DNA of 64,000 nucleotides from Algoriphagus lutimaris (GTDB lineage Bacteria > Bacteroidota > Bacteroidia > Cytophagales > Cyclobacteriaceae), in NCBI RefSeq assembly GCF_017051705.1, contig NZ_JAFIDJ010000001.1, positions 2,137,786 to 2,201,785 of the forward strand, in the 5' to 3' direction. Of this stretch, positions 28,516-36,781 are shown piece after piece; position 1 is the stretch's first letter; the number at the start of each line of letters is the position of its first letter. The position numbers and the translations under genes are program-made. The notes under the pieces are model-generated. The model did not search any database, had not been told where the DNA came from, and worked only from the letters and a program-made list of their open reading frames with translations.

Positions 28516-29454
28516 TTACCAGGTTCTTTTCTTTAGGATTTCTTGTATCTGTTCTCTGGCGATCGGCAATTCATCGATATGGTCATTTAACCATTGTGAA
28601 AAGTCTTTTTCAATCTCATCAGACCATCTAGTATCTATTTGACCAGCTGTGTATTTACCTTCTCTAAGCCGCTGATGACCAAACATATCCCTCAGTCGAA
28701 CTACCTCTGAGGTCACCACTACTTTTTCGGCCAAATGTGCAGGAATAAAAGAAACTCCTCCATCTCTTCCCAACACAACATCTCCAGCCATTACTGTTAC
28801 TTGGTGAATTCTGGTTGGCTTGTTGATACCGATCAGCATGGTATTTAAGTCTCCTGGCTGATTGTGATGGGATGGGTGATAACTGGAAACATAAGATGTA
28901 AAAGAACCTATTTCCTTTAATCCTACTATATCTCTGATTGCTCCATCATATACAATCCCGTTTCCGGACTTGGCATAAATAGCATTTCCAACATTATCTC
29001 CGATGGTAGGGCCTCCATTATGAATACCAAACTGATCTACTACATATACATCACCTGGAACCAATAGATCCACTGGCCATGAATTCTGACCACGTTTCCC
29101 TTCATTCTTTCCACGCTCATCAATCGCATCATGAATATCGGGTCGCCCAGGCATAAAAGTGGCTGTCAAAGCCCTTCCAACCAAAACACTATCTGGATTA
29201 ATCATTAATCCCCAACCATCTGCATATTGATATCTGTAACCTTCGTTCTTCATCACAGCCCAAGCTTCGTCATGGGTAACTTGTTTCATTCTTCTTAAAA
29301 TATCATCGGATACTTTTGGTCGACCATCCTCAAATCGTTCTCCTGTCCACTTTTGAGTCAGAAAGAGCATCTCTTCTTTTGATATCTGTTGAGCGAATAC
29401 TCCCGAAACAATAAGTAAGAGTAAGGCAAGGGTGAGTGAGATTTTTTTGATCAT
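28516..29454 (-). CDS. Exported RraA-fold protein 2 (possible class II pyruvate aldolase type)
   Basis: A 312-residue paralogue of the protein at 26195-27157. Sec signal IKKISLTLALLLLIVSGVFA, then the shared block WTGERFEDGRPKVSDD, and the motif D-x20-R-D with Asp153 (IGDNVGNAI) and Arg174-Asp175. The C-terminal half carries the same RLRDMFGHQRLREGKYTAG segment. The ATG at 29454 gives a normal signal peptide; an upstream GTG-like extension to 29523 would bury it. It is the first gene of the RraA-dehydratase-RraA-dehydratase array and probably carries the promoter upstream, though no exact -7 box was found. Confidence 0.88.
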   Translation of the reverse strand: MIKKISLTLALLLLIVSGVFAQQISKEEMLFLTQKWTGERFEDGRPKVSDDILRRMKQVTHDEAWAVMKNEGYRYQYADGWGLMINPDSVLVGRALTATFMPGRPDIHDAIDERGKNEGKRGQNSWPVDLLVPGDVYVVDQFGIHNGGPTIGDNVGNAIYAKSGNGIVYDGAIRDIVGLKEIGSFTSYVSSYHPSHHNQPGDLNTMLIGINKPTRIHQVTVMAGDVVLGRDGGVSFIPAHLAEKVVVTSEVVRLRDMFGHQRLREGKYTAGQIDTRWSDEIEKDFSQWLNDHIDELPIAREQIQEILKKRTW

Positions 29455-29522
29455 AATTCGAAATGATTTAAATAAAACGGGACTCAGTAAATCCCAAGCT
29501 CCGATTATAATTATTTGTCCCA

Positions 29523-29684
29523 CTATACCTTGATAGCAAGATTATCCGGTCCTTGAGATGATATTGCAGCATTTACATTTTCTGAATTTACTGAAATTTC
29601 AGAATTAGGGTATGTCAATCGATTAATAATATCCACTTCTTTTCCAGGGAAAGGATTGGAATCCAAATTTGGGAAGCCTAATTC
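29523..29684 (-). pseudogene. 3' remnant of an unidentified gene in the 29455-29989 gap
   Basis: On the minus strand 53 codons are open before a TAG at 29523, with no start codon fit for a gene. The peptide ends in ISSQGPDNLAIKV and contains SNPFPGKEVDIINRL. It reads like a genuine protein C-terminus, but I do not recognise the family. Upstream to 29989 the DNA has stops in all frames and no feature. The likeliest reading is the end of a gene lost ahead of the RraA cluster; a chance ORF remains possible. Confidence 0.3.
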
Positions 29685-29989
29685 TCAGAGATTTGTAAGT
29701 ACCTCAGAACCATTTAGAAATGAAAGAAGAATACTCGAACGATTCAGGGTTTATGATATCCACCTATTTCTATAACATGATTACATTCTTCGCAACAAAA
29801 TTGAGTTTCACAGATTTGAAAAGTTGATTTGCTGGCAAATGCTTCGTCAAATCAGGTTATGTGTAGAAGGAAGTGATATTCCCATAAAACTGGAAACCTG
29901 GACATAATTCAGATAATTAAAATATTTTTAAAAATAATCTCACCCTACCTTATCGGGATTCTTGAAAGAGCCAAAAGCAAATATTAAAA

Positions 29990-31129
29990 TCAGCCCAATA
30001 TCCCTGCAATAAAAAATCCGGCATAAGTCCCAACCGCATTTCCCAAACTTCCCACCAAAATTCCTGGGATTAATAGGTCAGGTCTATTCAAACTTTCAGC
30101 CGCCGCTAGAGCAGTGGTATTGCCTCCCACATTTGCTTGGGAAGCAACAGTCACCACATCCCAATCAATCTTTAATATGCCTCCCAAACCATAAATCACT
30201 ACCCCATGAACTAGCATCAAAATACTTACAAAAAGAATGAAAGTTCCTGCAAGGTCACCTATTCCAGAAAGTGTTTTAAAATCACATAGTGTCCCGATCA
30301 CTCCTAGAAACAATAAGATTAAAAAGAAACCAATGGTATGAGTGCCCTGAATCCTTTGAATGAAAGGGAATTGGGCTAAAATTAAAGCCAGAGTCGTCAG
30401 AGTAATAATTTCGGGAATTACTGGAAAGTAAAAACTTAAGAGCTTAGAGAAGGCCATTGCCAAGAAGGACAAACCAAAAATTGCCGCCAAAGCTCCTATT
30501 GAGATGGATTCATGGGTTTTTATTTTCCCCACCTCTCCACTAGGAGGCATTATTTTTTTTCTCGGAAAAAGTTTTTGAAGATAGCGAGGCAAAAGTAAGG
30601 TAATTACAATCCAAGGTGTACCTATTAAATTATCTACTACTGTCGTAGCTGCAAACAAATCAGCATGCTCATTTACCTCATAGGCAAGAGCCACTGCATT
30701 AAAATTGATACTCCCTCCAATATAAGTTCCCGTGTACATTCCTGCAATAGCATTGGCCAAAGGTCCTATTTCCGTCTCTGGTCGAACTAAAAACCAAGCC
30801 ACCAACACTCCAATAATAGTCCCCAAAGCCCCAATTCCAAACATTAATAAAATGGGAAACCCTGCCTTTTTCACACTTTTCAAATCCACATCCAATAAGG
30901 CAATAAAAATACCCATGGGTGCCAGATACAAAAATACGCTATTATAAATAGGGTGACCCGAAGTGGCAGTGGGGATAATGCCAGAATTGGCAAAAACAGC
31001 ACAGATTAAAATTACCAAAATTGGAGTTCCTATGGTTCTCCCGACTTTATTTTTAGCTAACCAAACAGAAAGTAAAACAGCTATGCATAGCATTCCACTC
31101 ACATAGATTGGATCTTCGGTAAATGTCAT
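29990..31129 (-). CDS. DUF819 family membrane transporter-like protein
   Basis: A 379-residue integral membrane protein with ten or more hydrophobic segments. Recognised as DUF819 (YjcL-like) by the blocks LAPMGIFIALLDVDLKSV, AGMYTGTYIGGSINFNAVA and the C-terminal VASQANVGGNTTALAAAESL. The family is thought to transport small molecules; no substrate is established to my knowledge. It lies upstream of the RraA/dehydratase cluster on the same strand but is separated from it by more than 500 bases of decayed DNA, so a common transcript is doubtful. Confidence 0.85.
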   Translation of the reverse strand: MTFTEDPIYVSGMLCIAVLLSVWLAKNKVGRTIGTPILVILICAVFANSGIIPTATSGHPIYNSVFLYLAPMGIFIALLDVDLKSVKKAGFPILLMFGIGALGTIIGVLVAWFLVRPETEIGPLANAIAGMYTGTYIGGSINFNAVALAYEVNEHADLFAATTVVDNLIGTPWIVITLLLPRYLQKLFPRKKIMPPSGEVGKIKTHESISIGALAAIFGLSFLAMAFSKLLSFYFPVIPEIITLTTLALILAQFPFIQRIQGTHTIGFFLILLFLGVIGTLCDFKTLSGIGDLAGTFILFVSILMLVHGVVIYGLGGILKIDWDVVTVASQANVGGNTTALAAAESLNRPDLLIPGILVGSLGNAVGTYAGFFIAGILG

Positions 31130-31249
31130 GTTGGAAAATAGTCAAAAAGTTTTCAAGTCGGGAATTTTGACTTTTAAAATGGTCAAAAACTTTACTTATT
31201 CTTAAAATCCATTTTGAAGAATTTTAGAAACTACCTTTAGTTACTACAA

Positions 31250-32539
31250 TCAAGAAACAGAGCTTTTATCTAACAATTCGGCTAGTTGAAAACTTAAATT
31301 TTTTCGGGAATAGTGATCAATCGAAGCATTTAAACTAACTTCTCCTGAAGATTCAAATAATTCCCGAAGTCTAACTTGAACCCTTACATGATCAGTATGT
31401 GCAATTACTTTATTTGCACCTACAGAAGACAGTATTTTGGAAGCATCTCCATTCGGGTCTCCTAATGCAATTATGGGGATGTTGGTTGCTAAGTATTCAA
31501 ATAATTTTCCTGGAATATTACCCTGCGCATTTTTTGTATTGGTCAAAATCAACACCAAAGCATCAGCCTTTTCATAAAAGTCAAACACTTCCTCATGGGA
31601 GACATATCCGACATAATGCACATGTTTTCTTAACCAGAAATCAGCTGAAATTTGATCTTGAATATGATTACTAACCTTTCCCACAAACGTGAATGAAACC
31701 TGATCGCTTACAGATTTGAATTCTTCTTTCATTGCATTCAATAGCGGCATTGGATTTCGAATGGAATCAATAATTCCGGAATAGACTAAGTTTAAACGAT
31801 TGGGTTCTTTTTTCGCTACCTGGAAATGATCGGGGATATCAGCTGGGTCAAAACCATTGGTTAGAAGTTTTATTTCCCTATGGGCAAGCTTATTCAAGTC
31901 TCGCTGAAAAGTAGGAGAAATTGTAGTGATGACATCTGATTCTTTCAACACAGATTTCTCCATTGTCGCATGTTTTCTTCGCACCATTGACTTCATTGGA
32001 AGTTTATCCAAAAATTCCCATTGAGACCAAGGGTCACGAAAATCAGCCAACCAAAACACTCCGGTTTTCCGCTTCAGATCCCGACCAATTAAATGCATAC
32101 TATGCGGGGGACCAGTAGTAATAATAGCTTGGAATTGTCCTGAATTGACTAGGTCACTTAAAAATTTGACAGAGGGTTTGACCCAAAACACTCTTGGATC
32201 AGGCACCATTAAATTAGCCCTTAACCAGACAGCTGCTTTCTCAATCCATCCCTGTTCTTTTTGTTCCAAAAGCCTCCCTGGATGACTATTTTTTTTACCA
32301 CGGATTTTGTCTAGAAGCTGGTAAGGTTCCCATATTGGGAATTTCAATACCTCCAATCTAGGAGAAACTTCATCCAGTAAAGTCTCATCTTTTAAATCGA
32401 AATCAGGATTTTCAGGTGTGAAAATTACCGGCTCCCACCCTGCTTCAGGAAGGTACTTGGCGAATTTCAACCAACGTTGAACCCCACTACCTCCACTTGG
32501 AGGCCAGTAATACGTGATTATTAAAACTTTTTTTGACAT
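31250..32539 (-). CDS. Glycosyltransferase family 4 protein
   Basis: A 429-residue GT-B fold enzyme. The N-terminus VLIITYYWPPSGGSGVQRWLKFAKYL is the GT4 acceptor-side motif; the C-terminal nucleotide-sugar domain has YSGIIDSIRNP, FVGKVSN and GKLFEYLATNIPIIALG, with the conserved E of the GT4 E-x7-E region. It should add a sugar to an envelope glycan or lipid in the cytoplasm. It is a lone gene here and not part of a polysaccharide cluster; donor and acceptor are unknown. Confidence 0.88.
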   Translation of the reverse strand: MSKKVLIITYYWPPSGGSGVQRWLKFAKYLPEAGWEPVIFTPENPDFDLKDETLLDEVSPRLEVLKFPIWEPYQLLDKIRGKKNSHPGRLLEQKEQGWIEKAAVWLRANLMVPDPRVFWVKPSVKFLSDLVNSGQFQAIITTGPPHSMHLIGRDLKRKTGVFWLADFRDPWSQWEFLDKLPMKSMVRRKHATMEKSVLKESDVITTISPTFQRDLNKLAHREIKLLTNGFDPADIPDHFQVAKKEPNRLNLVYSGIIDSIRNPMPLLNAMKEEFKSVSDQVSFTFVGKVSNHIQDQISADFWLRKHVHYVGYVSHEEVFDFYEKADALVLILTNTKNAQGNIPGKLFEYLATNIPIIALGDPNGDASKILSSVGANKVIAHTDHVRVQVRLRELFESSGEVSLNASIDHYSRKNLSFQLAELLDKSSVS

Positions 32540-32596
32540 AAAAATTGATAAGATACTAAGAACAGCATAGGAAGCAATTTTTCAAAAAAGGAAATA

Positions 32597-32628
32597 AAAA
32601 AGGGAAATGGTTTCCCAAATCCCTTTTT
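32597..32628 (-). terminator. Terminator after the isocitrate dehydrogenase gene
   Basis: Outer arms AAAAAGGGA and TCCCTTTTT pair over a 14-base interior, which contains a competing perfect hairpin GGGAAA-TGG-TTTCCC. Read on the minus strand, the stem ends in a U-run. It sits 17 bases beyond the isocitrate dehydrogenase stop and ahead of the glycosyltransferase start at 32539. Confidence 0.65.
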
Positions 32629-32644
32629 AAGCCATTTTTTCAAG

Positions 32645-34099
32645 TTATTCTCCTTGCGCCAAAGAATATCCTCTCACACCATCAAATGTATAGAGGTGCT
32701 CGGTTTTGATAAAATCAAAACCTAGATCTTGAATTTGCTTAAGCAAGGCTAATACCATATCATGTGTAATCACCTTTTGATCTGCAGTCTTAAATCTACA
32801 TCTCCAGTGGTCTGTACAGAATGTTTCTCTCATTCCTTCTGGAAAAACCTTCACTCCTCTATTGGTGATAAGTTGTAATTGTAGCCCATCTACATTGGCT
32901 TTTCTTAATCTTTCACCGATCACATTGAAATCCCTGTTATCTTCATCCCAATCGATGAAAACATCAACACCAATGAGTTCTTTCTTCTCTTTTTTCTTTG
33001 GTGAAAGAGTGATTTTCATAGGTTCAGTATCCTCTTTATCATAGACTACTGGAGTCATTTTAGTAGGCTTTTGTCCCAATCGGTCAATTACCGCTTGAGC
33101 AAACTCTTTAGTCCCTACTCTTTTTGAGGATAATCCTTCCTGATAAATATCACCAGTATGAATCCCATCTTCCAAGGTTTTCATCCAAGCGTTTGAAATT
33201 TTTTCGGCCATTTCTGGCATGCCGATATGAACGAGCATCATCACAGCACCATTCAGTAATCCAGATGGATTTGCAATTCCCATTCCTGCAATGTCAGGAG
33301 CAGAACCATGAATTGCTTCGAACATAGCTACTTCTTCTCCTACATTCGCAGAACCTCCCAAACCTACTGAACCAGTCACTTGGGCAGCTACGTCTGAAAT
33401 GATATCACCATAAAGATTCAATGTCACAATCACATCAAAAATCTCAGGTCTTTCAGCGATCAAAGCTGTTCCGATATCAATGATTTTATGATCATTTTCG
33501 ATTTCAGGATATTCCTTAGCAATTTCATCAAATTTCTTATGGAACAGACCATCGGCCAATTTCATAATATTATCCTTCGTCATACAAGTCACTTTCTTTC
33601 TGCCATTTTTCTTAGCATACTCAAAAGCATATCGGATGATTTTCTCAGATCCAGGCTCTGAAATCAACTTTAAAGTCTGATAAACTTCCTGTGTTTGTCT
33701 ATGTTCAATCCCTGCATATAGATCTTCCTCATTCTCCCTTACAATAACCATATCAGTTTTTGGAAAATGGGTACGCACAAAAGGAGAAAAAGCCCTACAT
33801 GGACGCACATTGGCAAAAAGTCCAAATGACTTTCTAGTGGTTACATTCAAAGATTTGAATCCTCCTCCTTGCGGAGTAGTTATCGGTGATTTTAAAAACA
33901 CCTTTGTTTCTCTCAAAGACTCGAATGCATTGGGATCCATTCCTGAAGAAATACCTTTTAGATATACTTGCTCACCTATTTCAATGACATCATATTCCAA
34001 TGGTGCCCCGGCAGCCTCTAGGATAGACAAAGTTGCTTCCATGATTTCAGGTCCAATCCCGTCACCATAAGCCACTGTGATTTTTCTTTTTGAAGACAT
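32645..34099 (-). CDS. icd: NADP-dependent isocitrate dehydrogenase, long form with C-terminal extension
   Basis: A 484-residue TCA-cycle enzyme converting isocitrate to 2-oxoglutarate. The start ITVAYGDGIGPEIMEATL, the substrate Ser in TTRKSFGLFANVRP, RENEEDLYAG, and the metal-binding NLYGDIISDVAAQVTGSVG are the isocitrate dehydrogenase signatures. The domain ends near residue 345; the remaining 140 residues, starting with a Lys-rich linker SPKKKEKKELIG, form the extra domain seen in the long Rickettsia/Thermus-like class. NADP preference is assumed from that class. It is divergent from the crotonase gene and has its own -7 box. Confidence 0.93.
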   Translation of the reverse strand: MSSKRKITVAYGDGIGPEIMEATLSILEAAGAPLEYDVIEIGEQVYLKGISSGMDPNAFESLRETKVFLKSPITTPQGGGFKSLNVTTRKSFGLFANVRPCRAFSPFVRTHFPKTDMVIVRENEEDLYAGIEHRQTQEVYQTLKLISEPGSEKIIRYAFEYAKKNGRKKVTCMTKDNIMKLADGLFHKKFDEIAKEYPEIENDHKIIDIGTALIAERPEIFDVIVTLNLYGDIISDVAAQVTGSVGLGGSANVGEEVAMFEAIHGSAPDIAGMGIANPSGLLNGAVMMLVHIGMPEMAEKISNAWMKTLEDGIHTGDIYQEGLSSKRVGTKEFAQAVIDRLGQKPTKMTPVVYDKEDTEPMKITLSPKKKEKKELIGVDVFIDWDEDNRDFNVIGERLRKANVDGLQLQLITNRGVKVFPEGMRETFCTDHWRCRFKTADQKVITHDMVLALLKQIQDLGFDFIKTEHLYTFDGVRGYSLAQGE

Positions 34100-34137
34100 A
34101 GTTTATAATAGTGGATATAGATAATACTAATTTTCCA

Positions 34138-34145
34138 CAAAAGTA
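34138..34145 (-). promoter_or_regulatory. -7 promoter element for icd
   Basis: On the minus strand TACTTTTG matches TAnnTTTG exactly. It lies 39 bases before the icd ATG, which gives a leader of about 30 bases. A matching TTTG 19 bases upstream is absent. Confidence 0.5.
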
Positions 34146-34258
34146 ATAAAAATGAGCGAGGGAATTTTGGGTAATTTTAAATAAGATGAATCTATTGACT
34201 TATAGCAAAATCCAAGTCAAAAATGAATACTAAACTTAAATTTTTCTAAGTCTCAAAA

Positions 34259-34289
34259 TTTGGGATTGACTACCCTGCTTGTATATTTG
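34259..34289 (+). promoter_or_regulatory. Full Bacteroidota promoter for the crotonase gene
   Basis: TTTG at 34259-34262, 19 bases, then TATATTTG at 34282-34289: the -33/-7 consensus with exact spacing. The gene starts 21 bases downstream at 34311. Confidence 0.75.
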
Positions 34290-34310
34290 TTTTAAACAGA
34301 TAAACGGTTT

Positions 34311-35096
34311 ATGGCTGAATTCAATAATATTCTGACTGAGGTAAAAGAAGGCGTTCTTTATTTAACAGTAAATAGAGAAGATAAGATGAATGCCCTAAAC
34401 TTTGATACGCTTGAAGAATTGAAAGCAATTTTTGATGAAGTTGCCGATAGCAAATCTATCAAAGGGGTTATTATTACAGGAGCAGGAGAACGTGCTTTTG
34501 TAGCCGGAGCTGACATAAGTGAAATTGCCGAGCTGAACGAAGTAAATGCACGAAAATTTGCCGAAAATGGTCAGGAGATTTTTAGCATGATAGAAAACCT
34601 TCATAAACCAGTCATCGCTGTCACTAATGGGTTTACCTTAGGTGGAGGATGTGAGCTTGCGATGGCCTGCCATATGAGAATTGCCTCTGCGAATGCAAAA
34701 TTCGGTCAACCTGAAGTCAATTTAGGAATCATACCGGGATATGGAGGCACGCAACGACTTACCATATTGATTGGAAGAGGCAAAGCCAATGAATTGATGA
34801 TGACAGGAGAAATGATTGATGCCAATGAAGCATTAACATTAGGATTGGTAAATCATGTTTTACCTACTAAAGCAGATGCCATAAGTAAAGCTGAAGAGAT
34901 CATTGAAAAAATAATTAGCAAGGCTCCTTTAGCAATCGGCATGATTATAGATTGTGTGAACGCAGCATTCTTGTCGGACGAAAATGGATTTCAAACTGAA
35001 GCAAACTGCTTTGCCCGCTGCGTTAAATCTGGAGATTATAAAGAAGGAACTACCGCATTTCTTGAGAAAAGAAAACCAAATTTCCGAGGAGAGTAA
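34311..35096 (+). CDS. Enoyl-CoA hydratase/isomerase family protein (crotonase)
   Basis: A 261-residue cytoplasmic crotonase. Oxyanion-hole residues come from VAGADISEI (65-73) and LGGGCE. The two catalytic acids Glu115 (GGGCELAMACHMRIAS) and Glu135 (GQPEVNLGIIPGYGGTQRL) are 20 residues apart as in rat enoyl-CoA hydratase, so 3-hydroxyacyl-CoA dehydration/hydration in fatty acid or crotonyl-CoA metabolism is likely. The flippase gene begins 15 bases after its stop, suggesting cotranscription without an obvious functional link. Confidence 0.93.
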   Translation: MAEFNNILTEVKEGVLYLTVNREDKMNALNFDTLEELKAIFDEVADSKSIKGVIITGAGERAFVAGADISEIAELNEVNARKFAENGQEIFSMIENLHKPVIAVTNGFTLGGGCELAMACHMRIASANAKFGQPEVNLGIIPGYGGTQRLTILIGRGKANELMMTGEMIDANEALTLGLVNHVLPTKADAISKAEEIIEKIISKAPLAIGMIIDCVNAAFLSDENGFQTEANCFARCVKSGDYKEGTTAFLEKRKPNFRGE

Positions 35097-35111
35097 TCCC
35101 TATTCTCCCTT

Positions 35112-36614
35112 ATGAGTAATTTAAAACAACTTGCCAGCCAAACTGCGATCTATGGTCTCAGTAGCATATTAGGCAGGTCTATCAACTTTTTATTAATCAT
35201 TGTATATACCGCATACCTCAGCAAAGAGGATATGGGGGCATTTACTGGGATTTATGCATTAATAGGTTTCCTGAACATTGTATTCACTTATGGAATGGAA
35301 ACTTCATTTTTTAGATTTTCCACAGGAAAGAATCTGGATCCATCTAAAGTTTATAGCACCACTCAATCTCTATTAGTAACCAGTTCCTTGGTTTTAGGAT
35401 CCTCCATTTACCTAGCTGCTCCAGTTTTGTCAGAATGGATGGAATATCCTGGACAGGCATATCTTTTTAGATGGACTGCTTTATTATTGACGTTCGATGC
35501 AATTTTAGCAATTCCCTTCGCCAAACTTCGATTAGAGAATAAAGCCCTCATTTTTGCCAGTGCCAAAATCTTAAACATCTTGATGAATGTTGGGTTCAAT
35601 CTGATCCTAATTGTCGCTTTCCCATTTATAATTAATGAGGGGATTATTCCAGAAGGATTCCTTGGCTACAGATCTGAATGGGGAGTAGAATACATTCTTC
35701 TGGCAAACCTATTTGCAAATGGACTAATTGTACCTTTTGTTTGGTGGAAAGCTGGCATGTTTCGTTTTCAATTGGATTCATCCATCCTCTTTCCTATGTG
35801 GAAGTACTCCATCCCACTCTTATTCATGGGACTTGCGGGAGTTACAAATGAACTAATATCCAGACTTTTATTCGAATATTTATTACCAGAAAACTACTAC
35901 ACAGGACTCTCTACCCGTGAAGCCGCAGGAATCTTTGGTGCCAATTTCAAATTGGCCATATTGATGAATTTGGTTATTCAGGCGTTTAAGTATGCAGCAG
36001 AACCATTTTTCTTCAAAAAATCCAATGATAAGAATTCCCCTTTGCTCTATGCCAAGGTCATGCACGCCTTCATTGTATTTTGTACCATATTAATGATTGC
36101 AATTTCGGTCAATTTAAATTGGATTGGACCTCTGTTTTTGAGAAGTCCTGGTTATGAGGAAGGCTTATTTATCGTACCAACCTTATTAATGGGATATTTA
36201 CTTTTGGGAATTTATTTTAATCTTTCCATTTGGTTTAAAATTACTGATCAGACCAAATATAGCTTTTGGATCACTTTGGCAGGAGCGATTGCATCCATCG
36301 TGATCATTTGGTCCCTGTTGCCAATTTGGGGATATTTTGGAGCTGCCCTAAGTACGTTGGGATGCTATCTGATTATGTGTGTGTTGTGCTTTTTTTATGG
36401 TCAGAAATACTACCCAATTCCCTATCAAACTGGTAAAGATATTTTCTATTTGATTTTAGGTTTTGGGATGAGTTATGGAGGGTATTACTTAGACCTTGAA
36501 CATTTTATAGTAAATTTTATCGTTAAAAATAGCTTAGTATTGATTTTTGGAGCCTTCATCTTTCTCTTAGAAAAAGATCAAATCAAATTCTATTTGAAGC
36601 GAAGCACAAAATAA
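35112..36614 (+). CDS. Polysaccharide/lipid flippase of the MOP superfamily (Wzx-like)
   Basis: A 500-residue protein with roughly fourteen membrane segments. The N-terminus QTAIYGLSSILGRSINFLLI, then YLSKEDMGAFTGIYALIGFL and FFRFSTGK, is the pattern of Bacteroidota oligosaccharide flippase-like proteins. It would move lipid-linked glycans across the inner membrane. No polymerase or other O-antigen genes lie beside it; instead the neighbours are envelope-biogenesis genes (DUF4292, EnvC-like), an arrangement I recall from related genomes. Confidence 0.88.
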   Translation: MSNLKQLASQTAIYGLSSILGRSINFLLIIVYTAYLSKEDMGAFTGIYALIGFLNIVFTYGMETSFFRFSTGKNLDPSKVYSTTQSLLVTSSLVLGSSIYLAAPVLSEWMEYPGQAYLFRWTALLLTFDAILAIPFAKLRLENKALIFASAKILNILMNVGFNLILIVAFPFIINEGIIPEGFLGYRSEWGVEYILLANLFANGLIVPFVWWKAGMFRFQLDSSILFPMWKYSIPLLFMGLAGVTNELISRLLFEYLLPENYYTGLSTREAAGIFGANFKLAILMNLVIQAFKYAAEPFFFKKSNDKNSPLLYAKVMHAFIVFCTILMIAISVNLNWIGPLFLRSPGYEEGLFIVPTLLMGYLLLGIYFNLSIWFKITDQTKYSFWITLAGAIASIVIIWSLLPIWGYFGAALSTLGCYLIMCVLCFFYGQKYYPIPYQTGKDIFYLILGFGMSYGGYYLDLEHFIVNFIVKNSLVLIFGAFIFLLEKDQIKFYLKRSTK

Positions 36615-36746
36615 ATTATTAATATTTCATCTGCTTTTGGAATCAATTATATTAAATACGTGGTTATCAAAAAAAGATAAAGTGGACAGAATGTCATTGG
36701 AATAGCATCCAGCACCTAAAAACCTGTCTATTTGCATAAAAGGCAT

Positions 36747-36754
36747 TATGTTTG
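36747..36754 (+). promoter_or_regulatory. -7 promoter element for the TPR-DUF4292-EnvC operon
   Basis: TATGTTTG fits TAnnTTTG, 28 bases before the GTG start at 36782. A TTTG at 36731 is only 12 bases upstream, closer than the 19 usual here, so the -33 element is unclear. Confidence 0.45.
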
Positions 36755-36781
36755 TAATCTCAAGCGGAACCCCTACAATAC

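Noticed and set aside
26195-29454. RraA genes as RNase E regulators
   Set aside because: Both proteins carry signal peptides, so they cannot meet RNase E in the cytoplasm; the annotation name would mislead.
29685-29989. Insertion-sequence or transposase remnant upstream of the RraA cluster
   Set aside because: No terminal inverted repeats, target duplication or transposase motif could be found.
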